DNA from: Flavitalea plasmicola
GTDB taxonomy: Bacteria > Bacteroidota > Bacteroidia > Chitinophagales > Chitinophagaceae
DNA length: 64,000 nt
Assembly (NCBI RefSeq): GCF_030546645.1
Contig: NZ_JAUOTO010000006.1
Span: 558,001-622,000 of the forward strand
Direction: 5' to 3'
In this document: positions 42,468 through 51,121 of the stretch, piece after piece
Layout: the number at the start of each line of letters is the position of its first letter
Numbering within the stretch: position 1 is the first letter of the stretch
Program-made: the position numbers and the translations under genes
Notes under the pieces: generated by a model
The model's input: the letters and a program-made list of their open reading frames with translations, nothing else
Told to the model about the DNA's origin: nothing
Database searches by the model: none

Positions 42468-43103
42468 ATGGACGTAAAAGAAAGAATACTAGGTAAGGCC
42501 GCAGACCTCTTCCTGCGGTATGGCATCCGCTCCATCACCATGGATGAGATCGCCACCCAGTTGGGCATTTCGAAAAAGACGATCTACCAGTTCTTTACAG
42601 ATAAAGATGATATGGTTTCTGCTGTCATCGACCAGGAGATCCGTAAGAACGAGGAGGAGTGCGTACTATTCCGTCAACAAGCCGAAAATGCTGTGCATCA
42701 GATCTTTATGGCCCAGGAATCCGTGGAGGAGATGCTGAAGTACACCAACCCCCTGATGGTGTACGACCTGGAAAAACATCATCCCAGGGCCTTTAAGCGA
42801 TTAAAGGAATTTAAATACCAATTCCTTCACCAGGTGCTGATGGACAACTTGCAGTGGGGGATGGAAGAAGGGGTATACCGCTTAGATCTGCATAAAGACA
42901 TCGTGGTAAAAGCACGCATCGAAGCGGCATTCCTGGTATTTAACCCCGACGTTTATCCTCACAGTCGCTATAAAGTGGCGGAAGTGGCCTTTGAGCTGGC
43001 CATTCTCTTTCTCAATAGCGTTGCTACCGACGCAGGCAGAGCGCTGATCGGGAAATACACCATTGAACGTAACAAAAAAATATCTCATGAACAGAAGGTT
43101 TAA
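42468..43103 (+). CDS. TetR-family repressor of the RND efflux operon
   Basis: 211 residues. The N-terminal helix-turn-helix covers about 20-50 (ITMDEIATQLGISKKTIYQFFTDKDDMV), the standard TetR DNA-binding domain. The C-terminal ligand-binding domain is helical and family-specific. It is first in an operon with tolC-, hlyD- and acrB-like genes, and its end overlaps the next gene by 17 bases. The inverted repeat over its own promoter fits autorepression with induction by an exported compound. The ligand is unknown. Confidence 0.92.
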   Translation: MDVKERILGKAADLFLRYGIRSITMDEIATQLGISKKTIYQFFTDKDDMVSAVIDQEIRKNEEECVLFRQQAENAVHQIFMAQESVEEMLKYTNPLMVYDLEKHHPRAFKRLKEFKYQFLHQVLMDNLQWGMEEGVYRLDLHKDIVVKARIEAAFLVFNPDVYPHSRYKVAEVAFELAILFLNSVATDAGRALIGKYTIERNKKISHEQKV

Positions 43104-44469
43104 CATTGGAAGAATGCTGATGGCTGTCATGCTGGCTTTTCCTGCCCTTACAGCATGGACACAGCAAGCTCCCAACGGACAGGCGTCGGGCGCCGCACAG
43201 GGCCCTCAGCTGCACGAATTTTCTCTGACACAGGCAATAGATTATGCCGCTAAGAACAGTGTCATGGTAAGAAATGCTTTACTGGACCTTCAGATCCAGC
43301 AGCAAAGCAACCGGGCCACGACCTCGCAAGCCTTGCCGCAGATAACAGGCAACCTCGGACTGACGGACAATGTCAAAATACCCACTACGCTGATCCCGGG
43401 GGAATTCATCGGACAGCCCGCGGGCACATTCGTTCCGCTCCAGTTCGGTACCCAGTACAATGCAAATGCAGGCATCACCCTTAAACAGGTGCTGTTCGAT
43501 GGACAGGTCTTCGTGGGATTGCAGGCACGCCAGGCATCCCTGGATTTTTACCAGAAAAAACAGGAGGTCACCGAGCAGATGTTGCGGGCCAACATCGAGA
43601 AAGTTTATTATCAGCTGTTGATAAGCAAATCGCAGATCGCTCAGATCGACGCCAACATTACAAACCAGCAGGAGCTTTTGCATAATTCCACGGAGATGTT
43701 CAAAAATGGTTTTGCCGAACAATTGGACGTCGACAGGTCCAATGTACAGCTGGCCAACCTCCAGACAGAAAAGATCCAGCTGGAGCTGAATATCTCCAAT
43801 GGCTACCTGGGCCTGAAAGTGCTGATGGGCATGCCTGTAAAAGACTCGCTGAGACTGACCGATTCACTCACCTACGATATGATCCGGGACGCCACGTTGA
43901 GCGATGATTACAAATACGCGGACAGACGCGATTTCCAGCTGCTCCAGGTGAACAAAAAGCTGAATGAATACGATATCAGCCGCTATAAGAAAATGTATAT
44001 ACCTACAGCCAACCTGACTGCCAACTATTCGCAGAATCAATTTTCCAACAAATTTGATCTGACGCAGAAGAACAGCTGGTTCCCTTCCGCTTACATCGGG
44101 CTCAATATTTCCGTGCCCATCTTCGATGGATTTTTCAAGGATGCCAACGTCAAACAGGCAAAGCTCCGGCTGCGTCAGACAGAGAATAACATCGACTCCA
44201 TGAAGATCCGGATAGATAATGACGTCAAACAGGCGCAGCTGAGATTTTCCGCCGCCCTGGCAACGCTGGATTTCCAGAAAAAGAATATGGACTTGTCTGA
44301 CAGGGTATACGCCCAGACAAGGAAAAAATACGACCAGGGTTTGGGCTCCAATACGGAGATCACCACCGCTCTTGCCGATCAGAAAACGGCCCAGGCCAAC
44401 TATTTCAATGCCCTTTACAGCGCAATAGTCGCGAGAGTAGACTATCTGAATGCAATAGGCAAATTATAA
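43087..44469 (+). CDS. TolC-family outer-membrane efflux protein
   Basis: 460 residues from the ATG at 43087, where a signal peptide (RMLMAVMLAFPALTAW, cleavage near TQQ) begins; a start 8 codons earlier is in frame but adds MNVTKKYL. Two outer-membrane efflux repeats are visible: FSLTQAIDYAAKNSVMVRNA first, and the paired helical regions around 170-240 and 380-455. It should form the trimeric channel through the outer membrane for the RND pump. It overlaps the tetR end by 17 bases and precedes the adaptor by 27. Confidence 0.9.
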   Translation: MNRRFNIGRMLMAVMLAFPALTAWTQQAPNGQASGAAQGPQLHEFSLTQAIDYAAKNSVMVRNALLDLQIQQQSNRATTSQALPQITGNLGLTDNVKIPTTLIPGEFIGQPAGTFVPLQFGTQYNANAGITLKQVLFDGQVFVGLQARQASLDFYQKKQEVTEQMLRANIEKVYYQLLISKSQIAQIDANITNQQELLHNSTEMFKNGFAEQLDVDRSNVQLANLQTEKIQLELNISNGYLGLKVLMGMPVKDSLRLTDSLTYDMIRDATLSDDYKYADRRDFQLLQVNKKLNEYDISRYKKMYIPTANLTANYSQNQFSNKFDLTQKNSWFPSAYIGLNISVPIFDGFFKDANVKQAKLRLRQTENNIDSMKIRIDNDVKQAQLRFSAALATLDFQKKNMDLSDRVYAQTRKKYDQGLGSNTEITTALADQKTAQANYFNALYSAIVARVDYLNAIGKL

Positions 44470-44496
44470 TCAAGAATACAATCTAAAAAGCTCAAT

Positions 44497-45648
44497 ATGC
44501 AAAAGATACTGACTGTAGCTGCAATTACCACCACCATACTGCTGGCATCCTGTGGCAGCGGCGTCAAAACGCCGGACACGCTGGAAGGCAAGAAAAAGCA
44601 GCTGACAATGCTGAAAGACCAGCAGACCGCACTGGCTAAACAGATCGACAGCCTGGAATCCCAGATCAGCCGCCTGGACACCTCTTCAAAGGTGGGTCAG
44701 AAAGCCAAACTGGTCGCCTTGTCACCCGTGACCCCCTCTTCCTTTGCCCATTTCATCGACCTCCAGGGTAACGTAGAGGCGGAGAATAATTCCTATGTCT
44801 CCCCCCGCACCCCGGGAGTCGCTAAAGCCGTCTATGTTAAAAAAGGTGATCACGTGCGGCAGGGTCAGCTGCTGGTGAAGCTGGACGATGCGCTTCAGCG
44901 TACCAATGTGGCCAACGCCCAGATCCAGCTGGACCACGCAAAAGACCTCTACCAGCGCCGCAAGAACCTTTGGGATGAGAAGATCGGCACGGAAGTGGAC
45001 CTAATCAATGCTAAGAACGCGGTGGACCAGGCAGAAAATCAGCTGAAGAACTACCAGGAGCAGCTTGATTTTACCAATGTATACGCGGATATCAGCGGTG
45101 TTATCGAGGACATCTGGCTGAAAGTAGGAGAGGCCTTCATACAAGGTTCCACACAGATCCACCTCGTCAATACCCAGAATTTGAAAGTGACCGTACAGGT
45201 ACCGGAACTCTACCAGGAAAAAGTGAAAGTAGGCACACCCGTCAAGATCACCCTTCCCGGGCTGAATAACAAAGAGATCACTGGCATCGTGCATATCACT
45301 GGTAGAACGATCAACGGCGACAGCCGTTCATTCACCGTTGAAATAAAGCTTCCCGCCAGCAGCGATATCCGCAGCAACCAGGTGGCCCTCGTCCGGCTTC
45401 AGGATTACAATGTCGCAAAGACCCTGGCCATTCCGGTGAATACCCTGCAGACGGATGATAAAGGCAAATATGTGATGGTAGCCACAAAGGACAAGGAGAA
45501 CAACCTGCTGGCGCATAAAAAAGCCATCACCATCGGACAGTCCTACGGCGACAAGGTGGAGGTCATTGGCGGTCTGCAGGAAGGCGACCAGCTGATCACG
45601 GACGGTTTTCAGGGTCTGTATGAAGGCCAGCTGATCACGATACAATAA
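44497..45648 (+). CDS. RND periplasmic adaptor (HlyD/AcrA-type) lipoprotein
   Basis: 383 residues with a lipoprotein signal ending LLASC (Cys19). A short coiled coil (about 30-65) precedes the usual adaptor layout: biotinyl-lipoyl motif at GVAKAVYVKKGDHVRQGQLLVKLDD, helical hairpin (about 130-180), second lipoyl half, beta-barrel, and membrane-proximal end with DQLITDGFQGLYEGQLI. It bridges the inner-membrane pump and TolC. The extra N-terminal coiled coil ahead of the lipoyl domain is less usual. It sits 34 bases upstream of the pump. Confidence 0.92.
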   Translation: MQKILTVAAITTTILLASCGSGVKTPDTLEGKKKQLTMLKDQQTALAKQIDSLESQISRLDTSSKVGQKAKLVALSPVTPSSFAHFIDLQGNVEAENNSYVSPRTPGVAKAVYVKKGDHVRQGQLLVKLDDALQRTNVANAQIQLDHAKDLYQRRKNLWDEKIGTEVDLINAKNAVDQAENQLKNYQEQLDFTNVYADISGVIEDIWLKVGEAFIQGSTQIHLVNTQNLKVTVQVPELYQEKVKVGTPVKITLPGLNNKEITGIVHITGRTINGDSRSFTVEIKLPASSDIRSNQVALVRLQDYNVAKTLAIPVNTLQTDDKGKYVMVATKDKENNLLAHKKAITIGQSYGDKVEVIGGLQEGDQLITDGFQGLYEGQLITIQ

Positions 45649-45682
45649 TGCATCAATAAGCGGACCACACAAAAACCACTGT

Positions 45683-48600
45683 ATGAGTGTTTTAGAAAAT
45701 ATTACCGAAAAGTTCAAGCAGTTCGGGCCCACCACCTGGAGTATAAAGAACAAAACAGCCGTCTATTTGCTGATGCTGGTCGTCAGCGGAATAGGAGTGT
45801 ACCAGTTCATGACATTGCCTAAAGAGCAGTTCCCCGACATCGTGATACCTACCATCTATGTATCCACGATCTACACAGGCAACTCTCCCAAGGATATGGA
45901 AAACCTGGTTACCAGGCCTATAGAAAAACAGATCAAATCCATTACAGGCGCCAAGATCAAAAAATTCACCAGCACCTCCCAGCAGGACTATTCCGCCATC
46001 ATGGTGGAATTTGAGACGGACGTAAAGGTGGACGTCGCCTTGCAGAAAGTCAAGGACGCCATCGACAAATCCAAGCAGGACTTGCCGACCAACCTCACCC
46101 AGGAGCCTACCGCCCTGGAAGTGAGCTTCTCGGATCAGCCCATCATGTATGTCAACATCAGCGGAGACTATGACCAGCAACGCCTGAAAAAATTTGCCGA
46201 TGACATGAAGGACAAGCTGGAAGACCTTCCCCAGCTCAATCGTGTGGACATCGTAGGCGCTCCGGAAAGGGAATTCCAGATCAACGTGGACAACTACAAA
46301 ATGCGGAGCTCCAACATCAGTTTCGACGACATCGACAATGCCGTGAAAGGTGAGAACCTGGATATCTCCGGAGGTCTCCTGGACGTAGGCACGATGAAAC
46401 GAAACCTTCAATTGAAAGGACAGTTCCATACGGCCCAGGATATCGAGCAGATCATTATCCGCAATCCCGGCGGCGGCGCCGTCTATTTAAAAGACATCGC
46501 CACGATCAGGGACACCATCAAGGACAGGGAAAGCTATGCCCGCCTGGATGGAAAGAACGTGGTGACATTGAATATTATCAAAAGGAGCGGAGAGAATCTC
46601 ATCGAGACTTCCGATAATGTGAAAGGCGCAGTGGAAGAAATGAAAAAATCCCTGCCTCGGGACCTTACGGTAGTGGTGACAGGCGATTTGAGCACCAAGA
46701 CACGCACCTCTTTCGACGATCTGGTGAATTCGATCGTCATAGGCTTTATGCTGGTGTTGATCATCCTCATGTTCTTCATGGGCGTGGTCAACGCTTTCTT
46801 CGTGGCGCTTTCCGTTCCACTAAGCATGTTCGTGGCCTTTATGTTCCTGCCCGGTGCGGATGTGATCATCGGTACCCATGTCACCCTCAATTTCATCGTG
46901 CTGTTTGCCTTGCTCTTCGGATTGGGCATCATCGTGGATGACGCCATCGTGGTCATTGAGAATACACACCGCATTTTCACCCAGGGAAAAGGAAAGATCA
47001 CCGCTCCAACCTCCGCCATGATGGCGGCGGGAGAAGTGTTTATTCCCGTGCTGGCAGGTACGGTCACCACGCTGGCGCCCTTCTTCCCCCTGTTGTTCTG
47101 GCCGGGCATCATCGGCAAGTTCATGGTCTACCTTCCCGCCATGCTGATCTTTACGCTGACAGCATCCCTGGTCGTGGCCTTCATCATGAATCCCGTATTT
47201 GCAGTGGACTTCATGAACCATCCGGAAGAAGAAGGCAAGTCGTCCAAAGCCGATATCTTTAAAAAACCCGGATTCTGGATCGCAGTGGTATTGGGCGTCC
47301 TGCTGGACCTGGGGCATATGACTTTCCTGGGCAACCTGCTCCTGTTCCTGGTCATCCTGACCATCCTGAATAAATTCGTCTTTGAAGGAATGATCCATTC
47401 CTTCCAGAACAGGGTGCTGCCCTGGATCATGGGCCATTACGAAAGCCTCCTTCGCTGGGCCCTGAAAGGCTGGCGACCGGCCTGGCTCCTGTTGGGAACC
47501 TTCGGACTGCTGATCTTCTCTTTCATGTTCTTCGGCGCCCGCAACGTACAGGTAGTGTTCTTCCCGAAAGGGGATCCCAACCAGGTGTATGTGTACCTCA
47601 AGCTGCCGGTGGGTACCAATGTGGATTATACGGACTCCGTTACCAAGGTCCTGGAAGAAAGAGTCTATAGGGTACTGGATATGCAGAATGGCAAAAAGAA
47701 TCCCGTAGTGGAAAGTGTCATCAGCAACGTGGCCATCGGCGCCAGCGATCCCACCAGCGGCGATCGTAGCACCCGCAGTGAGCTGGGACGTATACAGGTA
47801 TCCTTCGTCGAATATGGTAAACGCAATGGCGTTCACACCGCCCCATACCTGGATTCCATTCGCCACGTGATGAAAGGTATTCCCGGTGCGGAGATCTCCG
47901 TGGACCAGGAACAAAACGGCCCGCCCACCGATCCTCCCGTCAATATCGAAGTGGCCAGTGAAGACTTCGATGACCTGATCAAGACGGCCGTATCATTGAA
48001 AAATTATCTCGACTCCGTACAAACTCCCGGCGTGGAAGAGCTGAAGATGGACATCGATCTCACCAACCCTGAGATCAGCTTCACTGTGGATCGCCAGCGG
48101 GCGATGACGGAAGGCGTAAGCTCAGCTCAGATCGGACAGACATTACGCACGGCCCTCTTTGGAAGAGAGTCTTCCAAGATCAAGGAAGGAAAAGAAGAAT
48201 ATAAGATCCAGATCCGCAACCTGGAAGTACAGCGGAAGAACCTCATCGATCTGCTGAACATGAACGTCACATTCCGCGATATGGCCAACCAGGGCAGGAT
48301 CAAGAATGTGCCCATCAGCTCTTTGGTGAAAATTGATTACACCAGCACCCTGGGCAGCGTAAAAAGAAAGAACCAGAAACGGGTCATCACCCTGCGTAGC
48401 AACGTGCTGAACGGATATACGCCGACTGCCGTCAACATCGACCTTGCAAAATCCATTGGGGACTTCAAAAAGAAGCCCGACAATGTGAATATCAAGCAGA
48501 CAGGGGAAGGAGAACAACAGGCGGAGACAGGCGCCTTCCTGGGCAAGGCGTTGGTCATTGCATTGATGACCATACTTATCGTACTCGTGCTGCAATTCAA

Positions 48601-49255
48601 CTCTGTAGCCAAATCAGTGATCATCCTTACCGAGATCCTCTTCAGCGTCATCGGCGTCATCCTTGGATTCGCCATCACGAAGATGGAAGTGTCCGTCATC
48701 ATGACTGGCCTGGGTATCGTAGGCCTGGCCGGTATCGTGGTGAAGAACGGAATCCTTGTGATAGAGTTTACAGACGAGCTGCGTGGACGCGGCATGAAGA
48801 CAAGAGAGGCGGCGATCGAAGCAGGGAAGACCCGTATCATTCCCGTACTCCTCACAGCCATGGCCGCTATCCTGGCCCTGATCCCGCTGGCCGTAGGGTT
48901 CAACATCAACTTCGTCACGCTCTTCTCCGAGCTGAATCCCCATATTTATTTCGGTGGCGATAACGCCGTGTTCTGGAAACCGCTGTCCTGGACCATCATC
49001 TTTGGCCTGGCCTTTGCATTCTTCATGACGTTGATCATGGTGCCCAGTATGTATATTATTGCAGAAAGGCTGAGAAGACCCATGCGCCGCCACTGGGGCG
49101 GCAAATGGATCTCTTTCCTGGGTATCCCGCCGTTTACCGTCATTTTCCTGCTGCTGATGTTCGTTACCATCCTCCGTCACCGTTTTGAAAAAGCAAGAAG
49201 AAGAAGAAAGCTGAGCGGAAAAGTAGGGGAGGCATGGATAGGCAGCTGGTTTTGA
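45683..49255 (+). CDS. RND multidrug efflux pump (AcrB/HAE1 family)
   Basis: 1190 residues, longer than the usual 1040. Proton-relay aspartates appear in LGIIVDDAIVVIENTHR (fourth span). Twelve spans and two large periplasmic loops fit the family; the opening VYLLMLVVSGIGVYQFMTLPKEQFPDI is typical, and the second-half span set has IVGLAGIVVKNGILVIEF. The surplus is mainly a hydrophobic insertion around 515-575 near the middle of the protein and a C-terminal extension of about 70 residues. It exports toxic compounds by proton antiport. The substrate is unknown. Confidence 0.93.
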   Translation: MSVLENITEKFKQFGPTTWSIKNKTAVYLLMLVVSGIGVYQFMTLPKEQFPDIVIPTIYVSTIYTGNSPKDMENLVTRPIEKQIKSITGAKIKKFTSTSQQDYSAIMVEFETDVKVDVALQKVKDAIDKSKQDLPTNLTQEPTALEVSFSDQPIMYVNISGDYDQQRLKKFADDMKDKLEDLPQLNRVDIVGAPEREFQINVDNYKMRSSNISFDDIDNAVKGENLDISGGLLDVGTMKRNLQLKGQFHTAQDIEQIIIRNPGGGAVYLKDIATIRDTIKDRESYARLDGKNVVTLNIIKRSGENLIETSDNVKGAVEEMKKSLPRDLTVVVTGDLSTKTRTSFDDLVNSIVIGFMLVLIILMFFMGVVNAFFVALSVPLSMFVAFMFLPGADVIIGTHVTLNFIVLFALLFGLGIIVDDAIVVIENTHRIFTQGKGKITAPTSAMMAAGEVFIPVLAGTVTTLAPFFPLLFWPGIIGKFMVYLPAMLIFTLTASLVVAFIMNPVFAVDFMNHPEEEGKSSKADIFKKPGFWIAVVLGVLLDLGHMTFLGNLLLFLVILTILNKFVFEGMIHSFQNRVLPWIMGHYESLLRWALKGWRPAWLLLGTFGLLIFSFMFFGARNVQVVFFPKGDPNQVYVYLKLPVGTNVDYTDSVTKVLEERVYRVLDMQNGKKNPVVESVISNVAIGASDPTSGDRSTRSELGRIQVSFVEYGKRNGVHTAPYLDSIRHVMKGIPGAEISVDQEQNGPPTDPPVNIEVASEDFDDLIKTAVSLKNYLDSVQTPGVEELKMDIDLTNPEISFTVDRQRAMTEGVSSAQIGQTLRTALFGRESSKIKEGKEEYKIQIRNLEVQRKNLIDLLNMNVTFRDMANQGRIKNVPISSLVKIDYTSTLGSVKRKNQKRVITLRSNVLNGYTPTAVNIDLAKSIGDFKKKPDNVNIKQTGEGEQQAETGAFLGKALVIALMTILIVLVLQFNSVAKSVIILTEILFSVIGVILGFAITKMEVSVIMTGLGIVGLAGIVVKNGILVIEFTDELRGRGMKTREAAIEAGKTRIIPVLLTAMAAILALIPLAVGFNINFVTLFSELNPHIYFGGDNAVFWKPLSWTIIFGLAFAFFMTLIMVPSMYIIAERLRRPMRRHWGGKWISFLGIPPFTVIFLLLMFVTILRHRFEKARRRRKLSGKVGEAWIGSWF

Positions 49256-49320
49256 TAAAATTATATAGATCGGAACAACCCTCAGACAGGAACTGTCGTA
49301 TAGCCCGGAAAAACTAGCAA

Positions 49321-49353
49321 AGCCGCTCATCAATTGATGGGCGGCTTTTTTTT
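49321..49353 (+). terminator. terminator of the RND operon
   Basis: GCCGCTCATCA (49322-49332) pairs with TGATGGGCGGC (49335-49345) with one mismatch, followed by eight T residues. This is a classical intrinsic terminator 66 bases after the pump stop. Confidence 0.88.
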
Positions 49354-49386
49354 CGAAATAAGTTATCTTCATAAAAACAAAAAAAC

Positions 49387-50190
49387 ATGCGCAACAATCA
49401 CGAAATAGACTATAAAATTTTCGGCGAGGAGCTGCAATTCGTAGAGGTGGAGCTGGACCCGGGTGAGACAGTCATAGGGGAGCCCGGCGGCTTTATGATG
49501 ATGGATGACGGCATTCAGATGGCCACTCTGTTTGGAGATGGCTCCGCGCAGGCGCAGCAAGGTGGCTTGTTGAGCAAGCTGATGAATGCAGGCAAACGGG
49601 TATTGGTAGGTGAAAATCTTTTCATGACAGCTTTTACTAACACCGGGCAAGGTAAAAAAAGAGTAAGTTTCGCCTCTCCCTATACAGGCAAGATCATTCC
49701 CCTCGACCTGCAGCAATTAGGAGGCACCATCATCGCTCAGAAAGATGCTTTTCTCTGTGCTGCAAAAGGGGTCAGCATCGGCATCGCATTCCAACGCCGG
49801 CTGGGCACTGGCATCTTCGGAGGAGAAGGCTTCATCATGGAGAAGCTGGAAGGGGACGGAATGGCCTTTGTACATGCCGGAGGATATGTTATTGAAAAGC
49901 AGCTTCAGCCAGGCGAGATCCTGAAAGTGGATACAGGCTGCGTGGTAGCTTTCCAGCCCTCTGTAGATTTCGATATCGAATTTATCCGTGGCATCCGCAA
50001 CTGGATGTTTGGCGGCGAAGGTCTGTTCTTTGCCCTGATGCGTGGCCCCGGCAAAGTATGGTTACAATCCCTGCCCATCAGCCGCCTGGCCAGCAGGATC
50101 ATCCAATACAGCCCGCAGCTGGGCCACCGCCGCGAGGAAGGCAGCATATTGGGGGGGCTCGGCAATCTGTTGGATGGGGATGGGTACTAA
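49387..50190 (+). CDS. TIGR00266/AIM24 family protein
   Basis: 267 residues in a beta-rich fold with repeated Gly-rich turns, matching the TIGR00266 (AIM24-like) family: VEVELDPGETVIGEPGGFMMMDDGIQM near the N-terminus, then GGTIIAQKDAFLCAAKGV and LEGDGMAFVHAGGYVIEKQLQPGEIL. The C-terminal region VDFDIEFIRGIRNWMFGGEGLFFALMRGPGKVWLQSLP is the conserved family signature. Its biochemical function in bacteria is not established. The gene converges on the Bax-inhibitor gene across a bidirectional terminator, and its own promoter lies in the 40 bases after the RND terminator. Confidence 0.87.
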   Translation: MRNNHEIDYKIFGEELQFVEVELDPGETVIGEPGGFMMMDDGIQMATLFGDGSAQAQQGGLLSKLMNAGKRVLVGENLFMTAFTNTGQGKKRVSFASPYTGKIIPLDLQQLGGTIIAQKDAFLCAAKGVSIGIAFQRRLGTGIFGGEGFIMEKLEGDGMAFVHAGGYVIEKQLQPGEILKVDTGCVVAFQPSVDFDIEFIRGIRNWMFGGEGLFFALMRGPGKVWLQSLPISRLASRIIQYSPQLGHRREEGSILGGLGNLLDGDGY

Positions 50191-50216
50191 AAAAAGTCCC
50201 GGCCAGAGGCCGGGAC
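50189..50216. terminator. bidirectional terminator between convergent genes
   Basis: GTCCCGGCC (50196-50204), loop AGA, GGCCGGGAC (50208-50216), with seven A residues on the left that become a T-run for the minus-strand Bax-inhibitor gene. It starts directly at the AIM24-like stop. Confidence 0.85.
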
Positions 50217-50242
50217 TTGTCATAATATATCTTCAGATAAAA

Positions 50243-51013
50243 TTAATTCCTATTACTCGAAAACCTGCTCAATAACTTCAGGATCTCGATATACAACCAA
50301 ACCATCGTTACCAGGAGGCCAAACGCACCATACCATTCCATATATTTCGGTGCACCCATCTGCTCTCCAACCTCTATCTGCTCGAAGTTGAGAATAAGAC
50401 TCAATGCCGCGATCACCACCACAAACAGGTTGATCCCGATGCCCAGCAGGCTGCTGTCACCCCAGTTCATAAAAGGAATATTGACGCCGAAAAGCCCCAA
50501 TACCATATAGACCAGGTAAAAAATGGCAATACCCGCAATAGAAGAGTAGATAATAGCCTTGAATTTAGCTGTAGGCCGGATGATCCGGAAATTATACAAC
50601 AGAAATACGGCGAAGGCTACTCCAAATGTCAACAGCACGGCGGAGAGGACAATATTGGGATATTTAGCCTTGAACTGATCATTGATAATGGCCGACAACC
50701 CACCCAGTACAAAACCTTCCAGCACACCATAAGCCGGCGCCAGGTATTTTGCGAGTGTAGGCTTAAAAGAAATAGCGATGACAGAAACAAGTCCCCCGAT
50801 CAGTCCGACCCAGAAAAAGGTCATCATGGTAGGAAATGCTCCTTCAAAATATAGCTTCCAGGTATATGCAGCACCTGCCACCACCATCAGTAATAAAAAG
50901 CCGAATTTTTGAATTGACCCTCTCACCGTCATTAATTCAGTGCTCGATCGGTCAATGCTTTTACTAAAAATTTTTTCCGACAGGGTTGGATTTCCAGTTT
51001 CAAAAAGTGCCAT
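50243..51013 (-). CDS. Bax inhibitor-1/YccA family membrane protein
   Basis: 256 residues. The N-terminal 45 residues are soluble; about seven hydrophobic segments follow (LLLMVVAGAAYTWKL first). The region YGVLEGFVLGGLSAIIND and the span FKAIIYSSIAGIAIFYLVYMVLGLFG fit BI-1/YccA proteins, and a Bacteroidota variant with FLGVNIPFMN-type loop is visible. Some relatives leak protons or calcium and modulate membrane proteases; no role is known in Bacteroidota. It lies 108 bases downstream of ricT on the same strand and ends at the bidirectional terminator. Confidence 0.87.
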   Translation of the reverse strand: MALFETGNPTLSEKIFSKSIDRSSTELMTVRGSIQKFGFLLLMVVAGAAYTWKLYFEGAFPTMMTFFWVGLIGGLVSVIAISFKPTLAKYLAPAYGVLEGFVLGGLSAIINDQFKAKYPNIVLSAVLLTFGVAFAVFLLYNFRIIRPTAKFKAIIYSSIAGIAIFYLVYMVLGLFGVNIPFMNWGDSSLLGIGINLFVVVIAALSLILNFEQIEVGEQMGAPKYMEWYGAFGLLVTMVWLYIEILKLLSRFSSNRN

Positions 51014-51121
51014 AGTTATAGAGTTTTAGCCTTTGTAAAGTACAAAGAGTACATAAAATTAACAAGTAGCAATAAAAGTGGTTGGATCAGGAAAAACTTT
51101 AACAATTCTCCACCAGGTCAT

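Noticed and set aside
46820-47914. 364-codon minus-strand frame inside the RND pump gene
   Set aside because: The complementary strand encodes conserved RND pump motifs; the antisense product is His/Gln/Asp-rich without any domain.
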